A DNA stretch of 64,000 nt from Bigelowiella natans CCMP2755 (taxonomy: Eukaryota > Cercozoa > Chlorarachniophyceae): contig ADNK01002524.1 of assembly GCA_000320545.1 (NCBI GenBank), positions 25,001 to 89,000 of the forward strand. Reading direction: 5' to 3'. The translations under genes and the position numbers were made by a program. The stretch's first letter is position 1. Every line of letters begins with the position of its first letter. The notes below the pieces were generated by a model that saw only the letters and a program-made list of their open reading frames with translations, was not told where the DNA came from and did not search any database. Below, one piece after another: positions 1-15,671 of the stretch.

Positions 1-69
1 ATACTATACGTTCTATTCTATCCTATTCTATATATATATATCCTCCGTCTCCTTCTCCTTCTCCTTCTT

Positions 70-101
<32 letters not shown>

Positions 102-202
102 ACTTTTCATTGGTTTTAATCGTATATTATGCAATCTCTATATGATGATTGTAAGCCTTCAAAACAAAATGGTAATGATTATGATGCCAAATCATACAAA
201 AG

Positions 203-3010
<2,808 letters not shown>

Positions 3011-5729
3011 TAAAACTCACACCTAAATAGCAATCAAATGGTGGCCATCACTTCAACCTCACTTTTTAGACAAGATGTGACATCCACGATGTTCTTGTTC
3101 GTTTGAATTGCATTACAAAAGATCTGCACTGGTCAAATGCAGGGTCAGCAGAACTCATCGAGAGTAACTTTGCGCCGCGCATCATCAAACGCCAACACAT
3201 TAACAGCTAAAAACGCTTGGTGGATTTGGTCCTAATCTAGCAATGTGTACATCAGCAGCATGCAGGTGATTGGGCGTTCACCATGTGGCAGCGAGTGCGC
3301 ATCTTCACGTGCTAGCGCAGATGGCATGCAGCATGGCTTTGCCTACGCTAGTACGTACTAGCTAGCGTAGTGCTGCGATTCAATGTTAGGACACGCCATG
3401 CTTGCTAGCCTAATTGCACTAGCCGCTGCACACGCTGTAGCACGGCAGCACGCATGCGCAGCTCGGGAATGACAGCATGCAATCACGCGTGCATGCTGCA
3501 GGTCTCTAGGCCTTCTTGAGCCATTGCAGTACGCCATCGTAGTCGCGCATCTCGATCTCTAGCTTTGCGGACAATGCAGATCAACCCATTGTCAAAGCAA
3601 CTGTGCATGCCAATGGCTGCTCATTTCCCTTCGCTTACAATGCACTAGCGAAAAAACAGATCAAGCACTAATTGGTCCATGGTGATGATGCACGCAACAA
3701 AGTGTTTGCTAGTTTGGTCACAATGATCGACAGCACATGCATGCATGCGGCGATGCAGCAAGTTGCACGCAAGCGCGTGAAGACAAAAGCTGAGCAGCGC
3801 AGCAAATGCATCATCGAACGTGACGACAAATGTTAGCGCTGGCAACAAATGACAAAGACACGTGCACACCGAATGCAACAGTTGCCGCAACACACAACTG
3901 TGTGTGTTCCATTTGAATGAATGGTTTGTTGCTGCAACGAATGGTTTTCACTGCATTGCTTGTGCCACTCGTTCGCGAACGGTTTCGAACATGCATTCAT
4001 TTGGTGTTTTTCATCGAACACGTTTGCTAACAGCAAACACCACCGCTTGTAGATCATGCCCCACATGCATTTTCCCTGCTGTCCGCAGTGGTAAAAACTG
4101 CCAAAATGCGCAACATGAAAATTTACACACTGACGACCTACTGCTGAACTAAACATTGCTAGAGCGACATGATGAAAATCCTAGGCACATCACATGTCTT
4201 TTGTGAAAACAATCTTTGTTGAAAATGACACAGCAAAAAGCAAAAATCCACAGCAGAGCATCGCGCCATTGCCTGCATCGCGCCATGGCCTGTGTCGCAC
4301 AAAATTTCGCCGCTATTAGCCGGTCGTGAATTTGCTTTTCCTTTTCTGTGCGTCCTCAATTATTTCTGTCATGTTGATGCCAACAACCCAGAACTCTGCT
4401 AGCTTGAGAGCCTCTTCTTCAAAGTCCATTGCAAACGAAATGCTGAAGGATTCTGCTATCGACTGGGGGACAAGGAAAAACACCGGAGCTTTCTCCGTTT
4501 TTGATGTACCGAATGAAATCAGCGCCGTCCGAGAAAGTTTTCAAAGTGAATGAGCAGGGAACTCCTGAATCTTTTCTTTCCAATCACACAAACCATTCTC
4601 ATTCTTTTTTTCAGCGTCAGCCAGCTGCTTAGGGAGACGTCTGGCTGAAAGCTTGCAATCCTTGCAAATTTTAGCAAAGAACTATTTCTCGCCATCTAAT
4701 CTGATGAAATTTTTGAAATACTTCTCTGCATGCACTTGGAAGATCTTGCTTTCAATTAATCCATTCGCTTTGTGGAACTATGACGCATTTCTCACTGCAA
4801 AGAAGTGTTTCATAAGTAGTGGAAGATTGGACCGAAAATGTTCTGCTTGAAACTTTCGAATCCCCGGAGTGCATGTGTTCCTTAGTCGTTGTTCCTGCTC
4901 AAGCACCATCCTTGCAACCTTTGAAAAGTTCGTATCTGTCCTCTCTGATGAAATCCCGCAGCTGTCCGCCAGTTCTCTGAAATCTCTCTAAAAATGCACT
5001 CTCTTTCTCTTTTAGCTCGGTCGCTATTTTTGGAAAAACACGTGTGACGATCTTTGAAGCAAGCAGTGTCTCATGCGAATGATTCATCGCCATGACATTC
5101 GGATCCAACGGCCAAAAATGCAGCATTCGTGGTTGCGAATCTCGATCTCTGCGGAGCGCGTCGACCCGTTGCCAAAGCAACTGCACACGTGCTAATGGCT
5201 TTCTCATTTCCCTTTGCTCGTTCAATCAGAGGCGAGAGCAATTTCATGCATGCCATGGCGCACTTCACTTTTTTGCATGCGCGCCACATTTTTTAAAGAG
5301 ATCAGGTAGAAGCACAACGAGGGCTAGTGCAATGATGATTTAAGCGATGCATGGATTGTGCATTTCAAATTTTCAATGAAACTGACATGTTGATACAGCT
5401 TTCTTTTCATGGAATGTACAAAAGCGTAACAACTAGAACTTCATACATCGACATACATCGATGTTGTGTTTGTGATTTTCATGCAATGCTTAATTGTTCT
5501 TTGGTGTTGTTCATTCTTAATTTTTCATTGCCCCTCGTCTAGGAAGTATGGTCTCGGAAAGTTGCGAAAGCTGTTTTTCACTCGCCACCATTTCATGAGC
5601 TGCAGTTTGAATGATCTTCATTAGTTTGGGGGAACGCAAAAACTTGTAGTCACTATGGCGACACCTAATCAAGCATGCGTTCCATAATGAAATTGGAAAT
5701 GCAAATAAATTAAAGTAGATGAAAAAGTA
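3011..5729. other. Convergent spacer with a GCATGC/CTAG-rich island
   Basis: This is the spacer between the 3' ends of ECD (+) and the RasGEF gene (-). From about 3150 to 5350 the sequence is dense in TGCA, GCATGC and CTAG words, has higher G+C than the neighbouring genes, and almost lacks the microsatellites found in introns. Reading frames on both strands are short and none resembles a known family, apart from a coding-like remnant noted at 4316–5225. A strong inverted repeat lies at 3343–3370. Confidence 0.6.
4316..5225 (-). pseudogene. Possible decayed coding remnant
   Basis: Reading the minus strand, several coding-like stretches occur in different frames. One covers 5225–4899 and ends DFIREDRYELFKGCKDGA. 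One near 4530–4419 contains DGADFIRYIKNGESSGVF. One at 4429–4316 starts MDFEEEALKLAEFWVVG. The last two overlap in different frames, as if one reading frame had been broken by a frameshift, and stops lie between the first and second. I recognise no family. A degraded transposon or gene copy trapped in the intergenic island is possible, but chance open frames in G+C-richer DNA cannot be excluded. Confidence 0.28.
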
Positions 5730-8700
5730 TTACGTGACGCAATTCTTAATATCCACAACACATCGAAATCCAAATAAATGATACCTCAAAGTTTGATTAA
5801 TAGTCTGGAAGAGATCATCACATCTCTTAATGTTGAGCATGCATGTAGTGACATTTTTTACCTGTAGATGGCAAATTAAGGACGATAGGCACACACAATC
5901 TATATTTTGCTAAATCACCGATGTGTTTTTCCCCTTCTCTACAAAAGCCACATGTTGATATCCGATCGTCTTAGCGTTAGTGATAAAATCAATACAAGTT
6001 CAAATATTTTGAGTTTTTTTGTTAGCTACCAATTGGGGATTTGCATTTTCTAGTGCAAATATATCTCTTGTCATCACTCCTGATAAAGGCAGCTTGTCAA
6101 GGATCCCACTTAGGATTCAAAAGTAGTAATACCAAAATATGGAATGACCGCAACTCCTTTGGCTACTGCATCTTTCAGTGACTGACGGTATTTTCGAAAA
6201 TTTTGAACAGGTGATATGAATTCCTATACAAAATACACATGAAAAACATACAATTTAATCTAGATTTTGCGTCGATATTCTCACTATAAAGTATGTTATC
6301 TTCTCACAATGTACCTTCATCTGTTGTAGATTTGAAATGGTACTCTGAGACATCGCATTGAACAAAAATTCTACGCCAAAATAGGATACATGTTTGTTTA
6401 AGTTTGTATGATTTAATGATATTTCAGTATTCTATACAAAAAATATAGCTTCTACCAAGCCTTGAAACAGGATGTCTTGTGATTCCATATACGATCTCAA
6501 AGGTTGAACCTACGAACAATCAAACGAAAGTCTATTTTACTAAGAATCCTAAGAAAAGAAGTATGTGATAATCATTCACAACCATAATTGCGCATTAAGA
6601 AACATTGATACGCTATTCCTATTTATATAATTTAAGGATTAGATTACAAACGTGAATTGAAAAGAATTGACAACCAATCCATAATCTGAGCATCAACATC
6701 ATCTTAGGCGTTCCTGTTTGAGATAAAATTTCCGTACTAACCTTAAATATAATGAAAACAAAAGAAGGATTCTAAACCTAAGTGTAACTTATACGATTAC
6801 GTTATCAGTACCCAATCTGATATTTGTGATGAAATCGCAGTTTGGGCTCCGTTTGATTCAGTTGTTCCTAGTATAATTTGGTAGATCAGATCAGTTATAA
6901 GGTGTCTATCGAATATGATTCTACTGGTATATCTACCTGAAATAAATTCTCTTGCTTTTGCATTAGATAAACGATGGATGGATAAAAGTGTTAATTGCTC
7001 CGCTATTTTCCTGTGAGTAAAATTTCATATGACTATGTATAGGTTTTAGGAAAAGTAATTTTTACTTCGGGTACCTCTCGCTAATATCGAGAGTAGAGTG
7101 AAAGCAATGTGCAATAGAAATATATCTACTCAGAATGGGTGGGTTAAAAAGAAAATTTATTTGAGGCAGAATAAATTTATTGTTACAATCAACAAAGCAC
7201 ATAAAATATTGAATGAATGTAGCAAGATAAAATAGAAACTCTGACTTAGCTCTGTTTTTCTTGTTCCATTTGCATTTCTTGAACAGCTTTTGGTATGAAG
7301 ATGAATCTTGTCTAAAATCATAATCAAATTATATAACATATTAAGAATTTTTGAATATGATCATGAGAGATGATAACGGTACCGAGAAAAAAAGTAACTA
7401 AAAAATTAGAGACAAATTCTTGTAGTTGTGTAACGATTTAGATTAGTATGCAACAACATCTTTGTATCTGCAAGTAATTTAGCCTTATCAATTGACGACA
7501 GCACAACCTAATTTTTACAATTATTATTGGATATGGTTGGATATAATGATAGAGTCTGTTGATCCACAAGGAAAACCCAGATTTTCAAAAAAAAAGTCTA
7601 CTTAATGATGATGTCGTCCAGATTCATGTTTGACATATGTTTTAGGTTTATACCCGGGCGACCATTTCGAGTGACTTTCGAATCTCTGTAACACACACGT
7701 AGCAGACAAAAAGCAACAAAAATATTTTGGTTTTTTAATCGTGCACTCTAACCAGAACCTTATTTACAAAAAATATTTCAACATTATAGATATTTCATAT
7801 AATTCAAAACTTAAAATTACTTCATAATTAGTATTTTTAAATATTATGTGTAACTTGAAAATACTAAGTAAAGAAAACCTTTCGATATGACCCAGGATTC
7901 AGGTGGAAATTTCTTCAGAGTATTCTGAAGAGCCTTACAAATATTTTTCTCTTGTATTCCCAAATAAATGAAGTCGTCTGGATACGATTTTGCCCATTTT
8001 TTGAATACTTTATTGTATGTTTTTGTGTTAATTGTTATATAACCCATCGATATCATATAACGTTTTTATGTCACCATTCAAAATCTTAATCTTATGCTTC
8101 AGAAATTCAGCTCTTGATGTAATATCCGGAGGATTTCTGTTGGAAGCAACCTTTCTTTCTAAACTGAATCGGAATTTGGATATACTTTTTGGAAGATTTG
8201 AAATACAAATGTCAATGAGGTTCTTAAAATCGCGGATTTTAATAAATCTAACTTCTTTTATTCGTAAGTATGAAGCAAAAATTAGAAGCATCTACTTCTT
8301 GAAAGATTTTGATACCCTTGGATATATTTGAATATTATTTCTTCGTGAGTTTTGGAATCGATTGGCACTATAAATTTATGGGGATAGAGATACTTGTTAA
8401 TATTATTTAACAAAAGAAATGTAAACGTAGCAATATGAACACCTTCATCTCCAATATCAAACCCGGAGACTCCGAGGAGGGAGCTTGGGCTTTTATGATG
8501 TTAAGAGAATATTAATATAAACGTATTTTTATTGAATAATGATGGTCTATGATTTTTTTTTTCAAGGTTTAAAATATTCCAATTTTGAAACTGATTTCAG
8601 TGCATGTGAAAAGCAAATTGTAAAAAAGATTTCATGACCTAAATGTTCTTGGCGGAGTATATGAAGACTCGAAAGAGGAAGTTGTACCTAATTTATAGGA

Positions 8701-10232
8701 TTCTTTGTTCTTAAAAACATTAAAATACTATTGGTAAATGACATATCCGTGTGTGGTATTTGAATTTTAATATTTGCACGGACATCTTTTAGATTTCACT
8801 AAAAACAATTTCTCTTCCTAAGGCAGACATTTTGATAACGTAACTACCAAATATATGATTTTTCCCACATGTGGAGGGATGTTTCTCTTCCTAAGCCCAT
8901 TCAGATTCAAATTTAAATAGCGAACGTGATGTTGAACTTTGTATAAAATTGAAACCATATTATAATGAAACGACTGGGTTTTTCTACTATGTTACAAAGT
9001 ACTAAGTACACACTCGACTCAGCATTCGTTTCTTCAGATGTGGAGTCGTTGGCGGAAAACCATTAGCAGCAAATTCAGGACCTTTGGACCCTTCTTGACT
9101 GCTGTCTTCATCTTCGAGATTTTTATCTCCAATTGCAACGTTCTTTTGGGTATCAGTATTTGAGTTTGAAATCACAATTTTTTTTGTATTTAACAATGTT
9201 GATGCATCTTCTGGATTTGGATAACTTTCATGATCGAATAATGAAGCTGGTGGCCTGGTCAAAAGCTGGATCAACAGTTCTAAGACATAATGAGGACTTC
9301 CAACATACACCTACCACAGATGATAGATAATTAGAATAGATGGAATGCAGTTAATATCGTACCATTGTCAACAGTAACGTATTAGTGAGCCTGACCACAG
9401 CATAATTTGTTATATTAACTAATCGAGATAAAATTCTGAGTTTATGTCTGGCTAAAATGCTAAAATCGCACAACAGCTAATCAGCTAATGGAATATCAGT
9501 GTCTTTTACCTGTGCCATCGGTCTCCCGATATATCCTAAATCACATTCTTGAAGTATTAGCAAACTTAAAAAAATATAAACATTCTTACCGGATGAGATA
9601 TTTTAGACACAAGTGATTTTATAGATTGATATGCACCCTAAAGTAATGGTTAACTTTTCATATTTCAACCCTAATGGTGTAGCTAAAAGAGAATAACTAG
9701 CCTTTCTCAGCTGGTCCAACAGACCTTCAGTAATCCTGGTCCTTTTCATAGGCTTTGTTACAGCTTTGAACTGTCTTTCAAATCTAGTAGCCTAATGATG
9801 ATTCAAATGTAATGGATTTTACATTTTACTTGGGCATGAGGCATGAGTGACTAGGCAATGTGCTAAACCATTTCACAGCTGGTGGTGATGTTAACCCCCT
9901 TTTCGAGACTGTTTTTCTTGCAGTGCTAATTTAGAAGCACCAACATTAAAATTGGTTCTGAATATTAGTAATTGTAATACATTCAATTTTTGAATTTGTC
10001 GGAGCTGTTCTTCATTGAGAGGATGTTTCAGAGTTGAGGCTGCCTTCTTGCGATACTTCAAAGTATGCACGAGCCTCTGCTTTGATCTCTGCGGAAGAAA
10101 TGTGTAGCATATGTGCTCATGGGTGACGAAGTGACGATGATCATGATTACTTACCGAGCTAGCATAAAAAGCGCGTAATGATTCCAGATTGATTGATCTT
10201 GAAAGTTGTGCACTGTGTAGACGGAAGAGCAT
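5730..10232 (-). CDS. RasGEF-domain protein (guanine nucleotide exchange factor for a Ras-like GTPase)
   Basis: This is a multi-exon minus-strand gene. The catalytic Cdc25-homology domain is supported by joined exons near 6510–6150 (MSQSTISNLQQMK, then PVQNFRKYRQSLKDA and VAVIPYFG) and near 6090–6040 (GVMTRDIFALENANPQL). These match the family pattern Nf..YR..l....iPflG.yl.Dl. Upstream, 8056–7860 carries KKWAKSYPDDFIYLG, typical of the end of a RasGEF N-terminal domain. Earlier exons encode unfamiliar sequence: a start at 10232 (MLFRLHSAQLSRSINLESLR), a basic stretch at 10099–9895, SPHYVLELLIQLLTRPPA near 9290, and PPTTPHLKKRMLSR near 9020. RasGEFs load GTP onto small GTPases at membranes. 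The exact exon set, several splice phases and the stop at 5730 are uncertain. The A+T-rich introns here are mostly free of microsatellites, unlike those of the genes after 18 kb. Confidence 0.6.
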
Positions 10233-11688
10233 GCAATGAACACTCAACAACAGAAAAAATGAAGAGCATGGCAACATGATGTTGCAAATGCAAGAATTTT
10301 CAATGAACGATTGCAAATCTCTGGATACTCCCCACTCCCCACAAAAACACGATAAAAACAAATGGTCATGGACTCTACCTGTCCGATCGACCATCCCGCG
10401 CATGACCCTGTTTGAATTCCCTCTGTTCACCATCAATGCGCTCGCTTCGTTGGATCATCTCTGTTCGGTTGCTTGTCTTTTTTGCGACTCGAGTCTCCGG
10501 AAATCTCCAGATGATTTTTCCAGCTTAGTGCTGCTGCCGGTGATCCTTTCGGCTGCGGGATTGGAATGCTTTTCTCATTTCTCGTTTCTCGTTTTCATTT
10601 GCTCATTCATTCATGGAAACTGAATTGCTGTCTCTTTCACACTTTGTTTCGCTTTGGAGGTGATCTTCCAGGCATGCAGCAGGATGGATGGAGTTGCTTT
10701 TTCTTTGCGTCAACTGCCGCACTCTGTCCGACGACCCTTTTTCCTTTTTTGGAACCCGAAACAGAGCCAAGCTGGCACAACGTTGGGTGGCTGAACGCAC
10801 GGAGCATGAACATTGCGTGTGAGAGCAGGAGACCTCACTGTCCTGTTCGCAGCCGTTCCAGCGTTCCTCGCGGTCACCTCCAGGACTGGAGGATTGAGGG
10901 ATCGAACTCTTTGCCTCTCTGGCTCTGCTTGCACGCAGAGGGCACACACACGCAGACGCTTGAGAACAACTGCAATCGTGCTCTGTCTGCTTGGTTTTCA
11001 TGTGATTCGACACGTTTGCGAAGGGCGCGTCCACTTGTTGCAGCAGCCCAGGCCAGCAGGCATGGCGATGCGCACGCACAAGCAAGCATCTAGCATGGCG
11101 TTGTTTCCAGAGCGGACAAAACAATTGAGTTTGAACTTTTGGAAAACTCGAGCTGGCCAGCTAGCGAGCATGCTGACTCACACTTGTGCACCACCACAAG
11201 ACGAGCATGCCAACAAGTGAGTGCGCGTGCACGCTGCCATCTAGCCATCGGAAGCATCTCCTTCTTCACCTCCCGCATCAAGAAACCAATTTCACATTCC
11301 AGCATTCATGACAGTTGAGCACAATTCTGGATTTGCACAAATTGGTGAAGTGGTGTTGCCAGCGTCGAGCAATGCCACTACATCAACCGCAGCCACAACT
11401 AGACAAGGCTAGGCAGCTTGAGAATTTTCATGGCGAACAAATTTGCACGATTTTCCTCCAACCTCTTTTCTGTTGCTAGATTGTTGTGAAACGCATGTGC
11501 CATTGCGAGTGCCTTGCACACATCTAGGCATGCTCATCAGAGCGAAGTGAAATTACAAACGTGCAAGGAATCATGAGACACAACTTCAGACTTGCTACGA
11601 AGCTAATTCAAAAAGATGCAAATTCACGCAAGCCAAATGACAGGAGGCAGTTCATTTTCACAACAACTGTGAATGGACTGGAGACTCA
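10233..11688. other. Tandem spacer with a GC-richer island, no gene seen
   Basis: This lies between the 5' end of the RasGEF gene and the 3' end of the EB1-type gene, both on the minus strand. From about 10400 to 11650 the base composition shifts to higher G+C with many GCATG, CTAG and CGCAC words. Long open frames on both strands overlap each other, as expected of such composition, and none looks like a protein family. I see no RNA gene or mobile element. Confidence 0.5.
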
Positions 11689-13771
11689 TCATGTGTTTTT
11701 CTTTTCTTCATTCCCAGCTTTGAGCAACTGAAAAGCAATTTTTAACACTTCTTTGCCCATTGGTTTAAGACTTCCCGGATCTCTGGAAAAATCTGCTGAT
11801 TTTTTGTAAAACTTCAGTGCTGCAGGATTTTCAGAACTTTTTAAAAGCCAAGAATCGATGTATGGATCCAATTCAATGCACCTGTAGAACAACATGATGT
11901 TGGAAGTGACATCTTTGGTTGCAAATTAGAGTTCTAGATTCTAGATGGACACAACATGGTGGACAAGGGTGTTACCCAAAACCAATGTCGCTCATTTTCA
12001 AGCCAGTTTTTTTCTTTTTTGCATGCTTCACTTGGACAAATAGCCATGTTGAGGCCTCGTTCTTGTTTTTTTCACCAACAATTATGTACATGGGTGAGTG
12101 GATGGCTCCAGAAGTAGAACGACATGATTTTCCCAAGATCATTCCATCAGCATTTGCAACTGAAGCTACAATGTGCGTGTCATCATTTTGCATATGCTTG
12201 GAATCGATGTGGACAAGTGCCAATTTGAGAATCTTCAGACCTTCGACATCAGGTTTTTCGGAGGAGACTGCCCACCACGACAACGAAGAGATGGCTAGGA
12301 GTGACTCTTTTGCGTCTGTGAGCTGTTCTTTCGTCTCTTCAAGAATTTTCATAACTTCCTCTCTTTTGGTAATCAAACTCTTTTTTACTGTCGAAAACTC
12401 TTTCTCCTTGTCGTTGAATTCTTTTTCGAGCATGCTTAGCTTTTCCTTCAGAGAATCTTCCGTATCTTTGAGATCCTTTAGGTCCTCTTTCTTTTTCTGC
12501 AAAGCACTCTCTGTTTGCATCAGTCGCTGCTTGACCATTAGGAGACTATTTTGCTCAGTTTGCACCTGCTTTTCGAGATAATCATTCACAGATTTCATCT
12601 CTTCAAGTTCCTTTTCTTTCTCCTCTAGAATCATGGGATCTATCATAGTTGTAAGTCGTTCTTGAAGTTTTTGTAAATCTGCAATGGCTGCTTCCTTTTC
12701 CCATGTCATGGCCTTGAGTTTTTCATCGAGATCCTGTGCAGTGGTATCGGTCTTTCTTCCTCCATTTTTGGAAGGAGTTGGTGGCTTCATTTTGGTCTGG
12801 CTCTGTCTTCTATTTGTAGGTGTATCTCTTGGCTTTCCCGTGTAACTGTGGACATTTTGTATCGCAATGTGAGATGCAAGATAGCTCAAAAGAACGGAGA
12901 AAGCATTTAATTCTAAAATGTTGCTCAATTTGCTTGCATTTACTCAGTTTGGATTACCTTGATCCAGAAAAATGTGACAACAGTCGAGATGGCGTCTTTT
13001 TGAAAAGTTTTACATTTGGTTTTGGACTGCTTTGGAAATCTGAAGATTTTGATTTAGAATCGCGACGCCCTCCAGGAGCGTTAAGGCGAGTTGGCGTGTT
13101 GAGCACCTGATTAATTGAGTATATGCTTATTAACTATCTTGTTCGTAATTTCTAATTACTAATTTCTAATTACTAATTACCTTCTTCTTCATCATTTTAG
13201 CTCTTCTTCCTTCTGCGTTGTATGGCTCCCCATTGTATCGAGCATCAAAAAAACTCTTGAACCATTGAAGAAACTCAAAATTATCCTGGTATTTCCCTTT
13301 TATCAACTTGTCCATAGGAACGGGTTTTTTTACTTGATTTTTTGTAAAGACGTCCTGCATCACCTAAAGTTGGGAAGAATGTCAACAACATTGACACCCA
13401 CTTTCAATCATATTTTCATCACCTTAAAATTCTTCAAATACTCGTAATCAAACCTGTGAATAACAAAAGACAGTGTCACACTACTTTGGTTCCAACCTTA
13501 TACAACCTGCACTATGTGACGTCATACTTTGCATGAAAATCGACTTTGGAGATTTTCACTTGACCCGGAAATATTGCATCTACTAGCTGAACAATGTTAA
13601 TTAGTCTTTGGTGAAGTCACAAATCAAAGTGAATTATTTTTAACTGTTAACCTGGCAATATGCCCACCCTGTATGCAATTCTTCAACTTTTTTCAATTCT
13701 AACTCCAGAAACTCGTTAACCCATCCCAAAAGCTGCCGTTTTCCCACGAAATAGGCTTCCGAATTCTGCAT
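11689..13771 (-). CDS. EB1/MAPRE-type CH domain protein with coiled coil and C-terminal C2-like domain
   Basis: Seven exons (13771–13652, 13586–13528, 13453–13423, 13363–13181, 13106–12958, 12845–11976, 11881–11689) join with consistent phases to 534 codons plus stop. Residues 1 to about 125 form an EB1-type calponin-homology domain, including LHTGWAYCQLVDAIFPG, YLKNFKVMQDVFTKNQV and KLIKGKYQDNFEFLQWFKSF. EB1 proteins bind growing microtubule plus ends through this domain. A Ser/Pro/Lys-rich linker follows, as in the family. Exon 6 then encodes a long charged coiled coil (roughly residues 220–350). The last about 170 residues do not resemble the usual EB1 homology domain; they resemble the C2 domain of AIDA-like proteins (WLFVQVKHAKKKK, then LKFYKKSADF). 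The start is the ATG directly before NSEAYFVGKRQLLGWVN. The promoter is shared with, or next to, that of the divergent Mob gene. Confidence 0.82.
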
Positions 13772-14801
13772 GTATCATGGTCATCATGATGCAATTTCAA
13801 GATTTTTCTCTGTAGTTGAAATTTTGAACCACGATTACCGATCCAGGCACCTCGGACATTGTGTTTTTAGCTTGGAGATTTCCACAGCCAAGGTAAGAGG
13901 AGCCAATAGATATTTGGAAGAGAAGGTCTCGATAGCTGACTTCAACAATTTGTGCTTACATTGTACGTACGTCATTAACACGACGCGACGAGGATGAGTT
14001 AAGCGCAAAGTTCATTGGATTTTCCCTTATATTCGTACCTGGAACAAAAGTTATCGGCGTGTAGCAATGTGCGTCAGAAAATATTCCCTTCAAAATATCT
14101 CCTAATCGCACTCCGGTCATGCATGGAAACTAGAAAAACGGTTAAATATGTCAACAGAAACACTGAGGGAAACGTTCTAGGGATTTTTGAGTGCGACAGG
14201 CATCTGATTGATCTCAAATTTACTACTAGATCTATTGAAAATTGTGATGAACGAGTTTGAAGTAAGAACACATGATGCTACACGCAACGTTTTTCAAAGT
14301 GCAATGCTACACTTCAAAGGCAATCATGGATCCCACCGAAAAAGACAGAGAGTTCCAATTACTGTGCCCTTCACGATTTCAGTCTTGGACATACCCAAAA
14401 TTGGGTGTAAACCTCTTGGACCATGTACGAGCAATTTGAACTATCATTTTAATTGCTAGGATTTAAATTTAGTGCGTAAAGGAAGGACTTCAAAATTACA
14501 CAGGATATCAATCCGTTACTACTGAACGGCATGTATGAACATCTTCTTTATCTATAAACTCTGAACTCATTAAGATTTACTCTTTTCGAAATCTGCATTA
14601 GGACCAATCTCCAAAATCGAAACCAAATGGAGTAAGAAAGCGAACCTATTTGGAGGCCCAAAATGATCCGAAGATGCGCCGTCTTTTCCAGAAACTAAGA
14701 CCAAAAACGTATCAGCAAAGATATTCAACGAAGAACATATTTTGATGTTTTGATCTTTCGTCAATATTCTCCAGAGATTCTAACATGAAGAGTAAATACA
14801 G
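13772..14801. other. Divergent spacer and unresolved 5' part of the Mob gene
   Basis: This lies between the start of the EB1-type gene (-) and the first recognised Mob exon (+). The Mob N-terminal 80–90 residues must be encoded here in small exons that I could not place with confidence. No microsatellite block and no GCATGC/CTAG island is seen. Confidence 0.4.
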
Positions 14802-15636
14802 ATGGCTTTCGAATCATGTAATTAAAGTTCGTTAACTAATTTGCTCCTTTTATTTGGTTACTGAAACATCAATCGTTTCAGATCATTGACTTCTACAATA
14901 CTACCTTCCTTCTTTATGGTTGCGTAGAAGGGTTCGACACTATTTGTTTTTTAGTCACAGACATGTTCACTGCAAATGCATAAAGAAACCAACTGGATTT
15001 TAAACTTATTTCTATTTCAGCAACATTTGCTCAAAAAATACATGTCCAATTATGTGCGCTGGTAGTTATGTGTATCTTTGGGCGGATGGAGAAAAGGTAT
15101 CAAATAGTTAATTTATTTTTGTCATCCAGTTTTTAATATTTCTTGCCAGATTATAGACCCAGAAAGATTATCCGCTCCAGATTATGCCAAGAAATTATTT
15201 GCATGGATTGAATCAAAGGTCAACGACGAAACTATTTTTCCAATTGAGGTATTTACGTTTGCCACTGAACTCTGTTTTCTGTGATGGATATGTACACATA
15301 ATTTTTGTACATGTGTACATGCGCATGTATGCATGTACATAGAAGATCAAATCAGTGAATCTACCGTTATAAACATGGAATGGATAAAATTTTGAGGACA
15401 TGCTATTTTCAAATTGTTAGATTGGTGCTGTGTTCCCCAAAGATTTTCTCCACATCGCAAAAACTATTTTGAAGAAGTTACTCAGAATATATGGACATCT
15501 TCTTCGTAGCCATTTCGAAGCAGTATGCACGATAAATCTTGATAAATGTCTTGTGAGTTCTTTTGGAAGATTAGTTTTTTTCGTTCTTCAACACAAGGTC
15601 CATATTTGAGAAATTAATACATTCGTGTCATGTGAG

Positions 15637-15671
<35 letters not shown>

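Noticed and set aside
4850-4875. TTCGAATCC resembling a tRNA T-loop
   Set aside because: The flanking bases do not form a T stem, and no anticodon or acceptor stem is found at the right distance.
10566-11305. Several overlapping open frames above 70 codons on both strands
   Set aside because: They overlap in opposite directions, are rich in Cys/Arg/Ser from the G+C-rich composition, lack family motifs and lie in an intergenic island.
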